Assembly: GCA_036927565.1 (NCBI GenBank)
Contig: JAYESD010000008.1
Location: forward strand, 126,321,498-126,385,497
Reading direction: 5' to 3'
DNA: 64,000 bases
DNA from: Tuctoria greenei
Lineage: Eukaryota; Streptophyta; Magnoliopsida; Poales; Poaceae
Part shown: one piece after another, positions 43,182 through 53,823 of the stretch
Layout: every line of letters starts with the position of its first letter
Position numbering within the stretch: the first letter of the stretch is position 1
Notes under the pieces: generated by a model
The model's database searches: none
What the model was told of the DNA's origin: nothing
Seen by the model: the letters and a program-made list of their open reading frames with translations, nothing else
Position numbers and translations under genes: made by a program

Positions 43182-44726
43182 ATGGACCACGAGATGGCAC
43201 CTCGAACCTCAACGAGTCTCGGCAAGAAGCGCCAAGAGAGACCTACTGAGCCAGCTCCATCTCCTCCACAGGTTCAGAGGAAAGTGCTGGCGAAGAAGCC
43301 GACCTCCAAGGTGCCAGCTTCTAGGACTACCACCGGTGGTGGTCCTAGCTCGGCAAGTGCCCGCCAGGCAAAGGGCAAGGGCAAAGGGATTGCTACGGGT
43401 CCAGTTGGCTCGTTGAAGCTACACGCTCCGAGGGAAGGGGCCCGCGACCCCACTGAAGAGAAGTTTAACGGAAAGGGCAGTGACTCAGCAGCCAAGTTCC
43501 GCAGTGTGGATTGCTACAGTCATCCAAAGAAGGCTACAGATGGAAGATTCTGGAGCAATTTTCATGCTGACTATTACAGGGCTGTTTACCTACAGATGAA
43601 GACACCGGTGGTGCGCAGTCAGTGGATTGACTGGGCACATCTTGAGAAGAAGAGATGCTCTGCATTTGATGAAGTGATTGTAGCAGCTGAAAGACATGGC
43701 TTGAAGGACCTCTTTGCCTTCAAGTACAATTGGAATGATGAAGTGGTGGCTCAGTTCTATGCCACTTGTTACTTTGCAAGCGATGAAGAAGAGAAAGTGA
43801 CTTGGATGACTCATGGATCCAAGTACACTATCACATATGAAGAATTTGCGAATATGTTGCATCTTGACACCTCAAGCAATGACAATGTGATTATTCACAA
43901 TGTTGGTGTCATCGAGAAGGAAAAGATGAAGTTTCTCTACGAGCCCAGTTCAAAGTTCATCCCTCCTTCCACAAAGAACATGAAGCCATTCTTTGTGGTG
44001 CTAAACAGAGTCTTGAGGAAGACAATAGCCCCTAAGGATGGGGATGTAGAGAGTGTGCAAGGATACCTACGAACTTTGATGAGGATCATAAGCAAAAACT
44101 GCCCATTTGATCTGGCGGAATACATTTGGAATGACATGGTGAACATATCCTGCACTCCTAATAGATCCTATGGCTATGCCCCTTATCTCATGTTCATGAT
44201 TGAGAAAGTCACATGGATCGAGTTTGTCAAAGATGTGAAGCACACACCTCTGAGGCCTCTGAAGCCTCAACAAGTAAATGTACAGGCTGCTCCCTCGCCG
44301 GCCTCCAGCCCTGAGGCACCGGCAAAAACAAGAGAAGATGCATGTGCTGCCCCTGCTGGTAGGGCAGCCCCTCAAAAAGGATCAGCTAGTGGGATCCTTA
44401 AATATCTAGCTGCAATCTTTGCCTCCTGCAAGAAGGCCGAAGTGAAGGCCCACAAGCTCAATCAGAAAAGAAATGAGGACATGAGGTACATCAAAGCAAA
44501 TGTGAAGCAAATTTGCCAGAAGCTGGAGATCGACCCCATTGGATCTCCAGTGATTTCTGAAGACTCCGACCCAGACTTCACTAAGATCGGGCCCTTGACC
44601 CCTTCTGAGCTTGCCTACTTTGGCGTTGGGGACTCGAGTACCTCCGCACCTCCTCCTCCTCCTCCTCATCAAGCTGAAGATGAAGATGATGAAGACGATG
44701 ATGAGAGGACCGACAGCAAAGAGTGA
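43182..44726 (+). CDS. Env-like protein of Sirevirus F (intact 514 codons)
   Basis: Uninterrupted frame from ATG 43182 to TGA 44724. A basic, Lys/Arg/Pro-rich head (about 85 residues) leads into a conserved core: FRSVDCYSHPKKATDGRFWS, ADYYRAVYLQMKTPVVRSQW, AQFYATCYF, and WMTHGSKYTITYEEFANMLH. A Pro/Ala linker is followed by a helical segment (GILKYLAAIFASCKKAEVKA) with coiled-coil character, and the end has six Pro followed by an Asp/Glu-rich tail. Genes in this place in Sireviruses are called env-like by position; I see no signal peptide or clear membrane anchor. The core resembles a plant transposon protein domain that I recall as Transposase_32. The function is unknown. It is the only full-length open frame of F, but nothing proves it is expressed. 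Confidence 0.75.
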   Translation: MDHEMAPRTSTSLGKKRQERPTEPAPSPPQVQRKVLAKKPTSKVPASRTTTGGGPSSASARQAKGKGKGIATGPVGSLKLHAPREGARDPTEEKFNGKGSDSAAKFRSVDCYSHPKKATDGRFWSNFHADYYRAVYLQMKTPVVRSQWIDWAHLEKKRCSAFDEVIVAAERHGLKDLFAFKYNWNDEVVAQFYATCYFASDEEEKVTWMTHGSKYTITYEEFANMLHLDTSSNDNVIIHNVGVIEKEKMKFLYEPSSKFIPPSTKNMKPFFVVLNRVLRKTIAPKDGDVESVQGYLRTLMRIISKNCPFDLAEYIWNDMVNISCTPNRSYGYAPYLMFMIEKVTWIEFVKDVKHTPLRPLKPQQVNVQAAPSPASSPEAPAKTREDACAAPAGRAAPQKGSASGILKYLAAIFASCKKAEVKAHKLNQKRNEDMRYIKANVKQICQKLEIDPIGSPVISEDSDPDFTKIGPLTPSELAYFGVGDSSTSAPPPPPPHQAEDEDDEDDDERTDSKE

Positions 44727-45182
44727 AGACCCTAGGACCCTCCTCTCCTTCTTTTTGGTGTCTTGATGCCAAAGGGGGAGAGATTGAGGGGGGGTCTTAG
44801 TCTTAGCTGTAGTTTGCAAGGAGAGAGTTCTATGATTTTCTTTTACCTCTTTTGTGGCTTGTAATGTTTTCACAATGATCTTATGTTAATTATGGTTCTG
44901 TGATGCAATGAGTTAATCCTTTGAGTAGTATTTATGAAAACTATGATTTTTCTATAAAATGACATATATGCTTGCTATTGGTTGATTAAAGTCAATTATG
45001 TCATTCTTTATGTTTCAGTGTACTTAGTTATGCATCCCACCATAAAGAATGCACATATGGATTATACTCTCGCTGCTTGATGTATTTTGGACTCATATGT
45101 GCATACTTTATGAAAATCTCAATTTTTATCATATTATGTGAAATCTCAATTGGTTGTCATCAATCACCAAAAAGGGGGAGAT
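44727..45182 (+). other. 3' untranslated region of F with two polypurine tracts
   Basis: The tract aaaaagggggaga (45169-45181) touches the 3' LTR. A second one, aaagggggagagattgaggg with further G (44771-44794), lies 380 bases upstream. Repeated polypurine tracts are described for Sireviruses. The rest is AT-rich and non-coding. Confidence 0.75.
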
Positions 45183-46697
45183 TGAAAGTGCATCTAGGAC
45201 TCCCTTGTGAGTTTTGGATGATTTATGACAAGCAATTGGGATCCTAACCTCTCTATTGAGATGAGTGCAGGATTTTAATAGGAAAATGAGCAAAATGCCA
45301 AAAAGAAGGAAGAATGAGGAGCAAAGTGAAAATGAGCTCAAGCAAGAAGAATAGTAGATCATTATGTATGGATTGTGTTAAGAAAACACATCCCAAGAGC
45401 TAAATTCAAATTAAACACACACATTGCACAAAGTTACACAGGACCAGACTAGTCCGACTTACACCGGACTAGTCTGATATCCTTTCTGACTAGAATCAGA
45501 CTAGCCCCCCCCCCCCCAGTGCGGACAAGTCCTCAAAACACTTCACAAGTCACACAATATCGGACAAGTCAGATCACAACCGGACTAGTCCGATATTCTT
45601 TCTGATCCAAGTCGGACAAGTCCGATGTGTGCACGGACTAGTCCGAAATACCCTCTGATCTGAATCGGACAAGTCCCCCAAGTGCGGACTTGTCATCCTA
45701 TACAGTTAGGGTTTCACATGTCCGGACAAGTCAGATGGCTATCGGACTAGTCCGAAGATTTCCAGTAGCGAAATCAGACAAGTCCGCTCCTAGCCGGACT
45801 AGTCCGATGTTTCGGGACACTTAGGGTTTGCTACACACAACATACCGGACTAGTCCGATGACCACCATGGACTAGTCTGAACTTTCTGAACCCTAACGGT
45901 CACTTTTAGAAACCCCATATAAATAGAGGTGCACAGCCCAACTTTGAACACTCTCGAACCCTAGCGCCATCACACCTCCCAAGAGCCTTAGAAACCACAT
46001 CTCTCCACGAAATTAAGTGCAACAACGATCAATCCTTTGAGGATTCACTCTAGATCATTGGAGAGACACGTTCAACACCATTGAGCTCTTGGTTTGATTC
46101 TCTAACACACTCCTGCATTTTAATTGTAATCTTTTGAGTATGTTTTGGTGGTATTTCGTGTTGTAATCCAAGGGAGCTCTCGACGTGTGAGAAGGCCCCT
46201 TTGAATTCGGTTATTCACCCCTTTGTGATTAGTGGAAGAGGATTGGCCTTCGTGGCGATCCGACAAGGGTAGGGTTGGAGAAGACCCGATCCTTTTGTGG
46301 ACTCCTCAACGTGGATGTAGGTTGCCTTTGTGGGAGCCAAACCACGAGATAAATCCTTGTGTCTTGTGTTTTTGGTGTTCATCATTCTAATTCATCAATA
46401 TAACCTAGGGTTTCATAATCATTGCTTATCTCATGTTGGATTGTTAAACAAAAGATTTAATTGTGATATAATCTAGATTATAACATTGAAACCTTTATTT
46501 GATTCTATATTTCCGCTGCATACATAAAAGAATCAATCTAATCGAGCAAGCTCAATCCACTTAGTCCATGAACACCGGACTAGTCCGCACTTTACTGGAC
46601 TAGTCCGATATCTCTGGTAGTGAACTGGTTGTTAAGTGTTGCAAGATCCGACAATTTGCAAAAAGGCCTATTCTCCCCCCCCTCTGGGACACATTCA
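45183..46697 (+). repeat. 3' LTR of Sirevirus F
   Basis: TGAAAGTGCATC...GGACACATTCA, 1515 bases, followed by GGTGT. It carries the same palindrome array (45444-46610) and a TATA box at 45918-45926. A C-run near 45507 differs from the 5' copy. Confidence 0.93.
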
Positions 46698-46702
46698 GGT
46701 GT
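46698..46702. other. Target-site duplication of F, right (GGTGT)
   Basis: Identical to 30194-30198. Confidence 0.9.
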
Positions 46703-47760
46703 TCCGGTAGTTCTTCATGTTGAGGCAGACTGGGAAGAGCAAGATGAACTTCCTCAGTGCCTACTACTTCTAGCAGCTGGCCAATAGTCCCTTCAAGTAC
46801 ATCACCCCGCTTTCCGCTGTGAGGTGGGATGGCTGGAGGGGTGACTGGGTGATCCTATACGCCGATGCCCACGATCGCATGGTCCTGTCTATTGACTGGC
46901 TAGCGCTCAGAAAGATGACCTGGGAGGGGTGCTCAGAGTTGGAGCTGGAGTACATCCCGGTGATGGAGAGGATCTGATACCATGTGGACCATGGTTTGTC
47001 GTCGTTGATGGTGCTGGCGGACTTTGTGCGCCGACGCCTGGCCCTCCTTTAGCATCGTTGCCGCGTGGCATGGCAATACTTCGGGCCACAGGACGACACT
47101 AGGCTAGTGAGGAGTCGTGACACGGAGATGACCCATCGAGAGGTGTTTGATGTGATGTCCAAGGAGTGTGATGACCCGTTGTCCTATGATTTATTCACCT
47201 TCTCGCGGCCTTATTCGCCGCTTTGAATAGACCGAGACCTTAAGACTAAGATCCTGAGGGAGATGCGAAACTTGGACACAATCGGTCTTGCAACGTGGCA
47301 GGTTGGAGACGCAGACCGTGGGCTGATCATCCCCGACTCTCCGCAGGAGTCTGCACACACTCCAGGCTCCAAAGTGTGAAGTGCGGAAGACCCGTCCTTC
47401 GGCAAGGGGAAGGGCATTGCGCTGGTCCCTGATACGGGGAAGGGAAAGTCGCTGGTGATCGAGCTCGTGTGGACAAACGTCCTAGGTTACCGCCGAGGCC
47501 ACAACTGAGGGTGGCCTTTGTGCCAATCCAACATCCGGTGGAGTGCCCATCCTCTACCTCGGGTGTTGGCGGTTCATCGAGCGGATTCCCCACCCACCAA
47601 GCGACAAGTCTGCTATCGATCAGGGATGGTGCACCAGCCAGCGTCTCCACCGCCGGTGCACATCAAGGTGCCGGTGAGGGCTCTGGGAGCGCCGATGAGG
47701 GCTCTGGGAGCGCTACATCCGTGGAGCCCCAGGCTAAGAGGCCTCGGGCCTCTGGCGATC
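46703..47760 (+). pseudogene. aORF of element D, second part
   Basis: It continues the frame broken at 30198: FFMLRQTGKSKMNFLSAYYF, then SPFKYITPLSAVRWDGWRGD, YADAHDRMVLSIDWLALRKM and VFDVMSKECDDPLSYDLFTF. These correspond to the block after the Transposase_28 domain in A and C. Stops occur at 46708, 46771, 46977 and 47050. From about 47400 the frame moves to a Pro/Ser/Gly-rich C-part containing EPQAKRPRASGD. It ends at 47760, where LTR E is inserted. Confidence 0.7.
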
Positions 47761-49421
47761 TGAAAGTTTCCTAGAGGGGGGTGAATAGGTGATTTGACCT
47801 AAAATTACTTAATCAATTGAGATTAAAACTCTAAGGCCGGACTAGTCTGGTTTGGGTCAGACTAGTCCGCTCAGCACGTGGTGAAAACCTAAAAACTTGA
47901 TTTCTACAAGATATTTGCGGAACTTAGGACGATGAAAGATAGATGCAAGTTCTAGCAACCTAATAAAACTTAGATTAACAAGTGTAAACAATTAGGTTGC
48001 AAGATTTCAATGAAGAACAATGCGAAGAATGATATGAACCCTAAAAGAAATTCTAGTGAAAACCAAAAAGTAAAGCGAGAAGAGAGACACGATTTATCTC
48101 GTGGTTCAACTCCACAATGAAGCCTACATCCATGTTGAGAAGTCCACACATGGACCGGGTCTCGCTTGACCCTCTCACCAAACCACCACAAATGGCCGAT
48201 TTTGTTTCCACTATCACAAGGGGTAATCACGGAGTTTTTGGGGCTGCTCACAAGTTGAGGCTCCCACAAATGAATCCAGAAAGGAGCACACAAATCTCAA
48301 CTCACAACACTTAGTGCAAGAGATCAAACCGAGAGCCAAAGCATGATGATCTTTCTTCACTCTCCTTCCCAAACCCTAATCTTCCCAAGATTTGGTCTTA
48401 GAGGGCAAGTAGGCTGAGTAGAAGGCTTTGGAAAGATCAAGGATGGTTGTGACAATGCTAGGGTTCTAGATGTCTCAAATGGGAGCTGGGGGTCCTCTTT
48501 TTATAGAGGTACCAACAACTAAACGTTGCAACCACCAAAGACCGGACTAGTCCAGTCCATGACCACGGACTAGTCCAACCCCTTTGGGACCACTAACAAC
48601 TCGACGTTACACCTCAAAAAAATAGGTGACGCCCCGCAAAACGTTTGAATTTGAAATGGTCATGGCAACCCAGACTAGTCCAGCCCAAAACAGACTAGTC
48701 CGAAGAGGAACAGAAAGGTTTAGTCCAGCTAAAGACGGACTACTCTGGGGGTGCCCAGATTAGTCCAGCCCATGAGGCGAACAAGTCTGGCCTCTAAGGA
48801 CTTAGCTTCAAGATCTCACACTAAGGCAAAACAGACTAGTCTATACCCAAATGGACAAGTCCAAACTGGAATAGAAACCTCTAGTCCATTTCAAAAGGGA
48901 CTACTCTAGGGGGTCCGGACTAGTCCGGTCTATGCGGCGGACAAGTCCGGCCTCCCAGGACTTAGTTCCAAAAACTCTCACCAAGGCAAGACGGACTAGT
49001 CCGTACCCACACAGACAAGTTCGAACTGGAACAGAGACCTTTAGTCCATCCCAAAACAGACTAATCTGGCCAAGCTGGTCTAGGCTGACCCTATGGCCTG
49101 GATAAGTCCGGTCTCCTGGGGATTCTCTCACAAAGGCTTCTCACTTAGGTTTTTCTCTCTACCACCACTATGAGCCCTCTTCGATGATCTCATTGCACTT
49201 GATACACACACCCTCACACAGATATGGCTAGTAAAAACTCAACACAATAGAAAACCTAATTTCTATGCTTGAGTCTTCGACGCTCGTTTCAACTTTTTTC
49301 TTTTTGAAGGATTTTGCCTCATTTAAATCGTCACACTTGTGATTAAGATCAACTCAGCTCATTAGTCTCTTGATTTTCATCACCAATCATCCACCCACGG
49401 GGATGCCTAGATGCACTTTCA
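47761..49421 (-). repeat. 3' LTR of a minus-strand Sirevirus (E)
   Basis: The + strand starts TGAAAGTTTCCTAGAGGGGG and ends GATGCACTTTCA. A mirrored polypurine tract follows on the right, so this is the 3' LTR of a minus-strand element. 1661 bases. Minus-strand TATA box TATAAAAAG at 48505-48497. It is the same family as LTR G and related to LTR F at its ends. The palindrome array is mostly at 48540-49110, with two copies near 47840-47870. The target flank to the left is element D. Confidence 0.85.
47836..49110. repeat. Palindrome array in LTR E
   Basis: About 18 copies, many degenerate (CAGACTAGTCCAG, GGACTACTCTGG), which suggests this LTR is older than F. The best copies are at about 48915-48935 and 48990. 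Confidence 0.85.
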
Positions 49422-49587
49422 ATCCCCCCCTTTTTGGTGATTGATGACAACACACTAAGCTTCAACAAAAAGGATATTAATTGGTTTTCATAACATGTGT
49501 GTGTATGAGTAACTCCCCCTAAATGTGTGCATTAAGAATGAAGAATTTGAGAGAGTTATCATATATATACTTGTTATGGTGGGGTGC
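49422..49587 (-). other. Internal remnant of Sirevirus E
   Basis: The mirrored polypurine tract atccccccctttttgg (49422-49437) and a second one, aactccccct (49510), as in F. Only 166 bases remain before LTR C cuts in. Confidence 0.7.
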
Positions 49588-50439
49588 TGTCAAAGTGTGG
49601 ACTAGGACACTTCCCCCAGTACTACTAAAACGTAGTCTGCGAAAGTTCGTATTTGGCTGGGGCGCACGTAAGATTATGAACAAGATGATGACACTGGGGA
49701 TTTTTACGTGGTTCGAGCCGCCTGAGCATAATACCCTACTCCACGGGGTGGTTGTTGATGAACTTGTGTAGTATGCGTGTGTGCTTGAGTTGGCTTGGTG
49801 CCAGTTTGGTTGGACTTGGCTTCTACCGTGTGGCTCAGCCCTTTTATATGCTCAGGTCTGGCTGTTACAGGAATTTCCTGGCCCGACAAGTGGCTCCGGC
49901 GGTATTTAATCACCTAATACACGATCTACATGTATTAAGTATGATTAACAGTGACAACGTACCTTAATGGCGGCGTTATCGGTACTAAAGGTCCTCTGAT
50001 CTTGTGTCATTAATGCTGAATTAATGACACATTAATCAGGTCTTGTAATAGCTGTTTTAATAGCCTCTTGAATGTCTGTGCTGTTGGAGATCCTATAGTC
50101 GTTGCTGGTTTAGGTCCGGAGGTACAACACATGGCAGCTCCGTAGCTTCCCTCTGCGGGGAGGCAGGTCAAGAGCCACTAGACACGTGGCAGCATCGAAT
50201 CTTCCCTCTACTGGGGGTTAGGTCCAAGGTTGCTAGATACATGGCAGGACTGGAGCTTCCCTATGAAAGGAGGTAGGTCTGGTCCCGCTGGACTAAAGGT
50301 AGTACCGGAGCTACCAAAACAAGGGATGCGGGCCTAGTGCTGTCACACGTGTGTTTCCTTCGGGGATCTTCAACTTGGATGTAGGAACTCTTTGGCTTTT
50401 CTTGCAGTATCATGGGGTACCTGGTACACAGGGTACCGA
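49588..50439 (-). repeat. 3' LTR of Tat-type element C
   Basis: The + strand starts TGTCAAAGTG and ends GGGTACCGACA, mirroring the family start TGTCGGTACCC. 852 bases. Minus-strand TATA box TATAAAAG at 49848-49841. Three G-box-like units (CACATGG, CACGTGG, ACATGG; 50130, 50185, 50240) stand 55 bases apart. The mirrored G-rich tract follows at 50440. Confidence 0.85.
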
Positions 50440-50985
50440 CAGTGGCCCTCGGGCCCACATCTAGGAGAAACCCTCTAGGTGAAGTTTTTCTGCCAAAGTT
50501 GGGGCCATCTTCGATTCCCAAGCTTCGACTTCAAAGCTTCTTGGTGGGCGGTTGAGGCGATGACAAAGAGTTACATCGCCGCCGCGTGGCCCATTTTCAC
50601 TCGGTACGTGGGATCCTGGCGTGCGGATCTCACAGAATTGAAGGTTGCCGGTTCCCAATACGAAAAATGTATCGGTTCCGAGCGTAATCTTTGTAGCCCT
50701 ATCAGGCCGCCGACCTCGGGCTTCCAACTTCACATTATGACAACAGTTCGCCTGGGGTAACTTCTTAAACAAAGTGGACCTGGGCCCCCTTATCATCGAC
50801 AAGGTCATCTGTGATTCGGGTCTGGAGGTAGTTTCCATCGAAGCATTGCGGAGGTTTACATTAGAAGGAAAGCCTGCACGGTTAGAGGGCTCTTTACGCC
50901 TTCATTTGAACCTGCGTTCAAAACCTCTCCACCTTTGCATAGCTTTTCCAACATTCGCTCCGCTTTGCCGTGATAGAGTTGTGTA
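50440..50985 (-). other. 3' internal region of element C
   Basis: It starts with the mirrored polypurine tract (gtggccctcgggcccacat) matching that of A. No credible gene appears before the aORF frame becomes recognisable near 50986. Confidence 0.6.
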
Positions 50986-52265
50986 TTCTCCGTAGCAAGA
51001 TCAAGAAAGATGAAGATTTGGCGAGGTTTCAGACCTACATGGGGTGGTCCAGCGCCTCCTTCTACAAGTCGATCTCCTTCGGCAAGCTTCCCTTCAAGAA
51101 GCAAAGCGCTTGAGAGATCGTCTCCTTCTCGGCGTACGCCATGGTGGGGCTGATCCCACCTTTTTCAAGCTTCTTTCTCATGTTGTTGGACTTCTACGGA
51201 CTCTAGCTTCACCACCTCGGCCCTCACTCCTTCTAGCTAGTGGCGACCTTCGTCCACTTCTACGAGACGTGGGTGAGTGTGCCGCCAAGCATCAAGCTCT
51301 TTCGGACCTTCTTCACGGTCCACACTACTAGAAAGGGGACTTAGTTGATGGGCTTCTACTACTTCGTGAAGCGCAAGAACTGTCCCTTCAAGTACTTGAA
51401 GACTTTCCCCTTCGAGAAGTGGGACAACTGGAAGAAGGACTGGGTGGTCATCACGGTGGATCATCACGATAGGCCGGAGTTGCCTATAGGCCTCCCCAAC
51501 GTCAACATTGATGCCTCCAATGCAGCTCTGGAGTTTTTCGAAGCATACAAGCCCATCTTGACAAGAATCCAACAATGTGTGGAGGGTGCAGTGACCCCTC
51601 AGGTGGTCTTTAATAAGTTCGTTGTGAACAGGTGGGATCCGCTTAAGATGAGGGAGTGGCCCGCATGGGCTTTCAACTGTGAGATGGATCACAACCAGAT
51701 CGAAGCGTGTTTTTGGACTAACTTTGATGATGAAGCTTGGAAGCTCCATCTCCAGAAGCTTCAACATGGAGCTATCTCCCAAAACGCCTTTACCCAGCCG
51801 GCGGACTTCCTCCCACGGAACATGTTTCCAGAGTTCAGGAGGGAAATTTGGAAGAGAATGCTAGAGCTGGACGACCTCGGCTTGGTGGAGAAGCGTGGGA
51901 CCACTGGGATTTCTATTCCCAGAGCTTCGGAAAGGGTGGCTCCCAATGCTCCAAGCCAAAAGGTTGACGACGTTGGCAAGGGCAAGGGTAAGGAGCCGGT
52001 CGAATCTTCCTGCCGGAAGAGGAAGCCGAGACATGCTGATGGGAGCTCCCTCAGGTCTGCTCCATCTCCAGCAGCCTCTTCCCCCGGGCCAAGCAGAGCT
52101 TCAGCGACCACGCCTTCTTCGGTGCCAGCGTCCACGAGGGGCGCTAGCTCCGGCAAGTCGACCCCGACTCTAGTGCCGGTTGTGTGCTTTAGGTCCGGAG
52201 GTCCTTCCCAGCCGAGGGAGGTCCCGACTGAGGCGACTCCAGCCCCTGTGGCAAGCTCCCGATAG
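50986..52265 (+). pseudogene. aORF of element C (Transposase_28-type)
   Basis: The + strand frame is in register from about 50986 to TAG 52263. DEDLARFQTYMGWSSASFYK leads into the Transposase_28 core (SFSAYAMVGLIPPFSSFFLM, LVATFVHFYETWVSVPPSIK). The longest open part starts at 51345 (MMGFYYFVKRKNCPFKYLKT, then RPELPIGLPNVNIDAS, VTPQVVFNKFVVNRWDPLKM, FPEFRREIWKRMLELDDLG). The end is Ser/Pro/Arg-rich (KGKGKEPVESSCRKRKPRHA), as in A, and has bipartite nuclear-signal character. Stops occur in the first third (about 51111, 51207, 51234 and 51342). It is opposite to the element's own transcription. It is the least damaged copy of this domain in the window. Confidence 0.8.
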
Positions 52266-52952
52266 AAGTTCGGGGTCTCTGCCTCATCAAGTCCTGTGGA
52301 CTCTAACTTCGAACCACAGAAGAAGAATTTCCGCAGGGATTGGAGTGGAAGCTTCCCAAGGTGTAAGACCTATGTGTGCTGAATACATTGGCTTGTAGTG
52401 AATACACTTGCTTTGATGATAAAAGTTTTGAATATCACCAAAACACTTTTTTATTAAGGTCCGACTAGTTTTGGTTAGCTCCGGTGAGTTTTGTCTTTAG
52501 CTCTGACATGTCTTTGATAGCTCCGGCGTGTTTTTGCTAAGCTCCGAGTTGATTTTTATAGCTCCGGCTTTTGGGTTTACTAGTTCATACTAGTTTTGGT
52601 ATGTTCCGGCGCTAGGTTCTACTAGCTTTTGTTAGCTCCGGCTCAAGGTCCGGGTTGCTCTGGCAAGGTCTAGAACTTGACCGCAGTGCTTGTATTTTTC
52701 ATTTGCAATGTTTCGTAGCTTCACATCTCTGGAAAGATTTCTTAGTATTCATTTGCTAAGTCTTTGATGAGTTTTCGGTTGACATGGATGATATCGTGTT
52801 ATTGGTGTTTTGCAACATGCTTATGTGAGGTTCTCACGTAAGGTGTTGTGTTCAGAACTAACTTGAGTCAAGTCGAGGACTTGGGCTCGTATGGATTGGT
52901 TGTTTATTCATGTGCTGGTGTTGCTTGAGTTCAAGACATGGCTGGTGATGCG
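52266..52952 (+). other. Tail of element C with a 20-22-base AGCTCCGG array
   Basis: No clear gene. 52476-52650 contains the word TAGCTCCGG or a decayed form at 52476, 52498, 52518, 52538, 52559, 52581, 52600, 52623 and 52633, mostly 20-22 bases apart, in T-rich DNA. The interval would lie in or after the intron position of the aORF. It stops at 52952, where the duplicated block starts. Confidence 0.6.
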
Positions 52953-53823
52953 GCGGCGACGCGCGTGTGGCGGTGATCTCGCCGACGATGACCAAAATTG
53001 CACTACAGTGGCTACGGGACACATCCAAATGGCGAAAAAGAAAGGGGGAAATGAGGGGGATTCACTAAGGGTTGTCGCACGCCGGAGGAGGGTCGGAAGG
53101 TGGTCGGCGACGGTGATCGGCGGCGGAGCTCCTCGGCGCCCGACGAAGTCGGTGACGCAGAGCCTGTTTCCCCCGAGGAAGATGTCTGACAAGCTCCTGG
53201 GGACACGGCGAAGGTGTTAGGCTAGTTACCGAGGCGCGGAATTGAACAGAAAGACGGGAACGGCGGCACCATTACCAAGCTCGACGGTGCTAGGGTTTCG
53301 GGGTGTCGGGCGGTGAAATCCAGGGGGGATTTGCCAGTATTTATAGGGGGATCAGATGAGTAACGGGCGGCGGTCATCATGGGCACGACGGCGTGATTGA
53401 TTAGGGAGAAATGACCGACATTCAAGAGGGGATGAGTGGGCGGCGCGGGTGGAGGCGTTACGGGCGCAGGCGCAGCGGGGATGACGGAGTTGACCGGTGG
53501 GGCTGGGTTGTAGGGAGAGGGAGGGGAGAAGAGAGAGGGGAGTGGAGATGTGGACCGGTGCGGGGAAAGGGAGGGAAGTGGGCCGGGGGTGGGAATTCGG
53601 CCCAGGGAGTGTTTTTCTTCTTTTCTGTTTTCTCTTTCTTCTCTTTTATGTTTTGAAATTTTAATCTGAATTTCTATTGAATTGGATTTTCCAAATTTTC
53701 ACACAATAAAACAAACATGATGCAATTGCCTTATATGAATTTTATTTCCAAATAAAATTATTTTGTAGCTCTTCACAATTTCTTTTTACATTTTTTTCTT
53801 CTAAAAAAAATTTGGGTGTTACA
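52953..53823 (-). repeat. LTR I fragment, copy 2
   Basis: Matches 8615-9484; the other 2.3 kb of the LTR is absent, replaced by element C. The minus-strand TATA box is at 53345-53339. Confidence 0.88.

Larger units (their letters stand above)
30199..46697 (+). mobile_element. Sirevirus (Ty1-copia) element F with env-like gene
   Basis: LTRs 30199-31706 and 45183-46697, five-base target duplication GGTGT on both sides (30194-30198, 46698-46702), tRNA-Met primer site, gag-pol, env-like ORF and polypurine tract. Length is 16.5 kb with the nested element K (4.8 kb), 11.7 kb without. The extra ORF after pol and the palindromes in the LTR are known traits of Sireviruses. The first 122 bases of the two LTRs differ at about nine sites, so the insertion is not recent. 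Confidence 0.93.

Noticed and set aside
43182..44726. Envelope gene of an infectious virus
   Set aside because: Env-like is a positional label; no signal peptide, fusion peptide or membrane anchor is visible.
52440..52480. gactagt word near 52463 as part of the Sirevirus palindrome array
   Set aside because: A single partial match (CCGACTAGTT) without neighbours.
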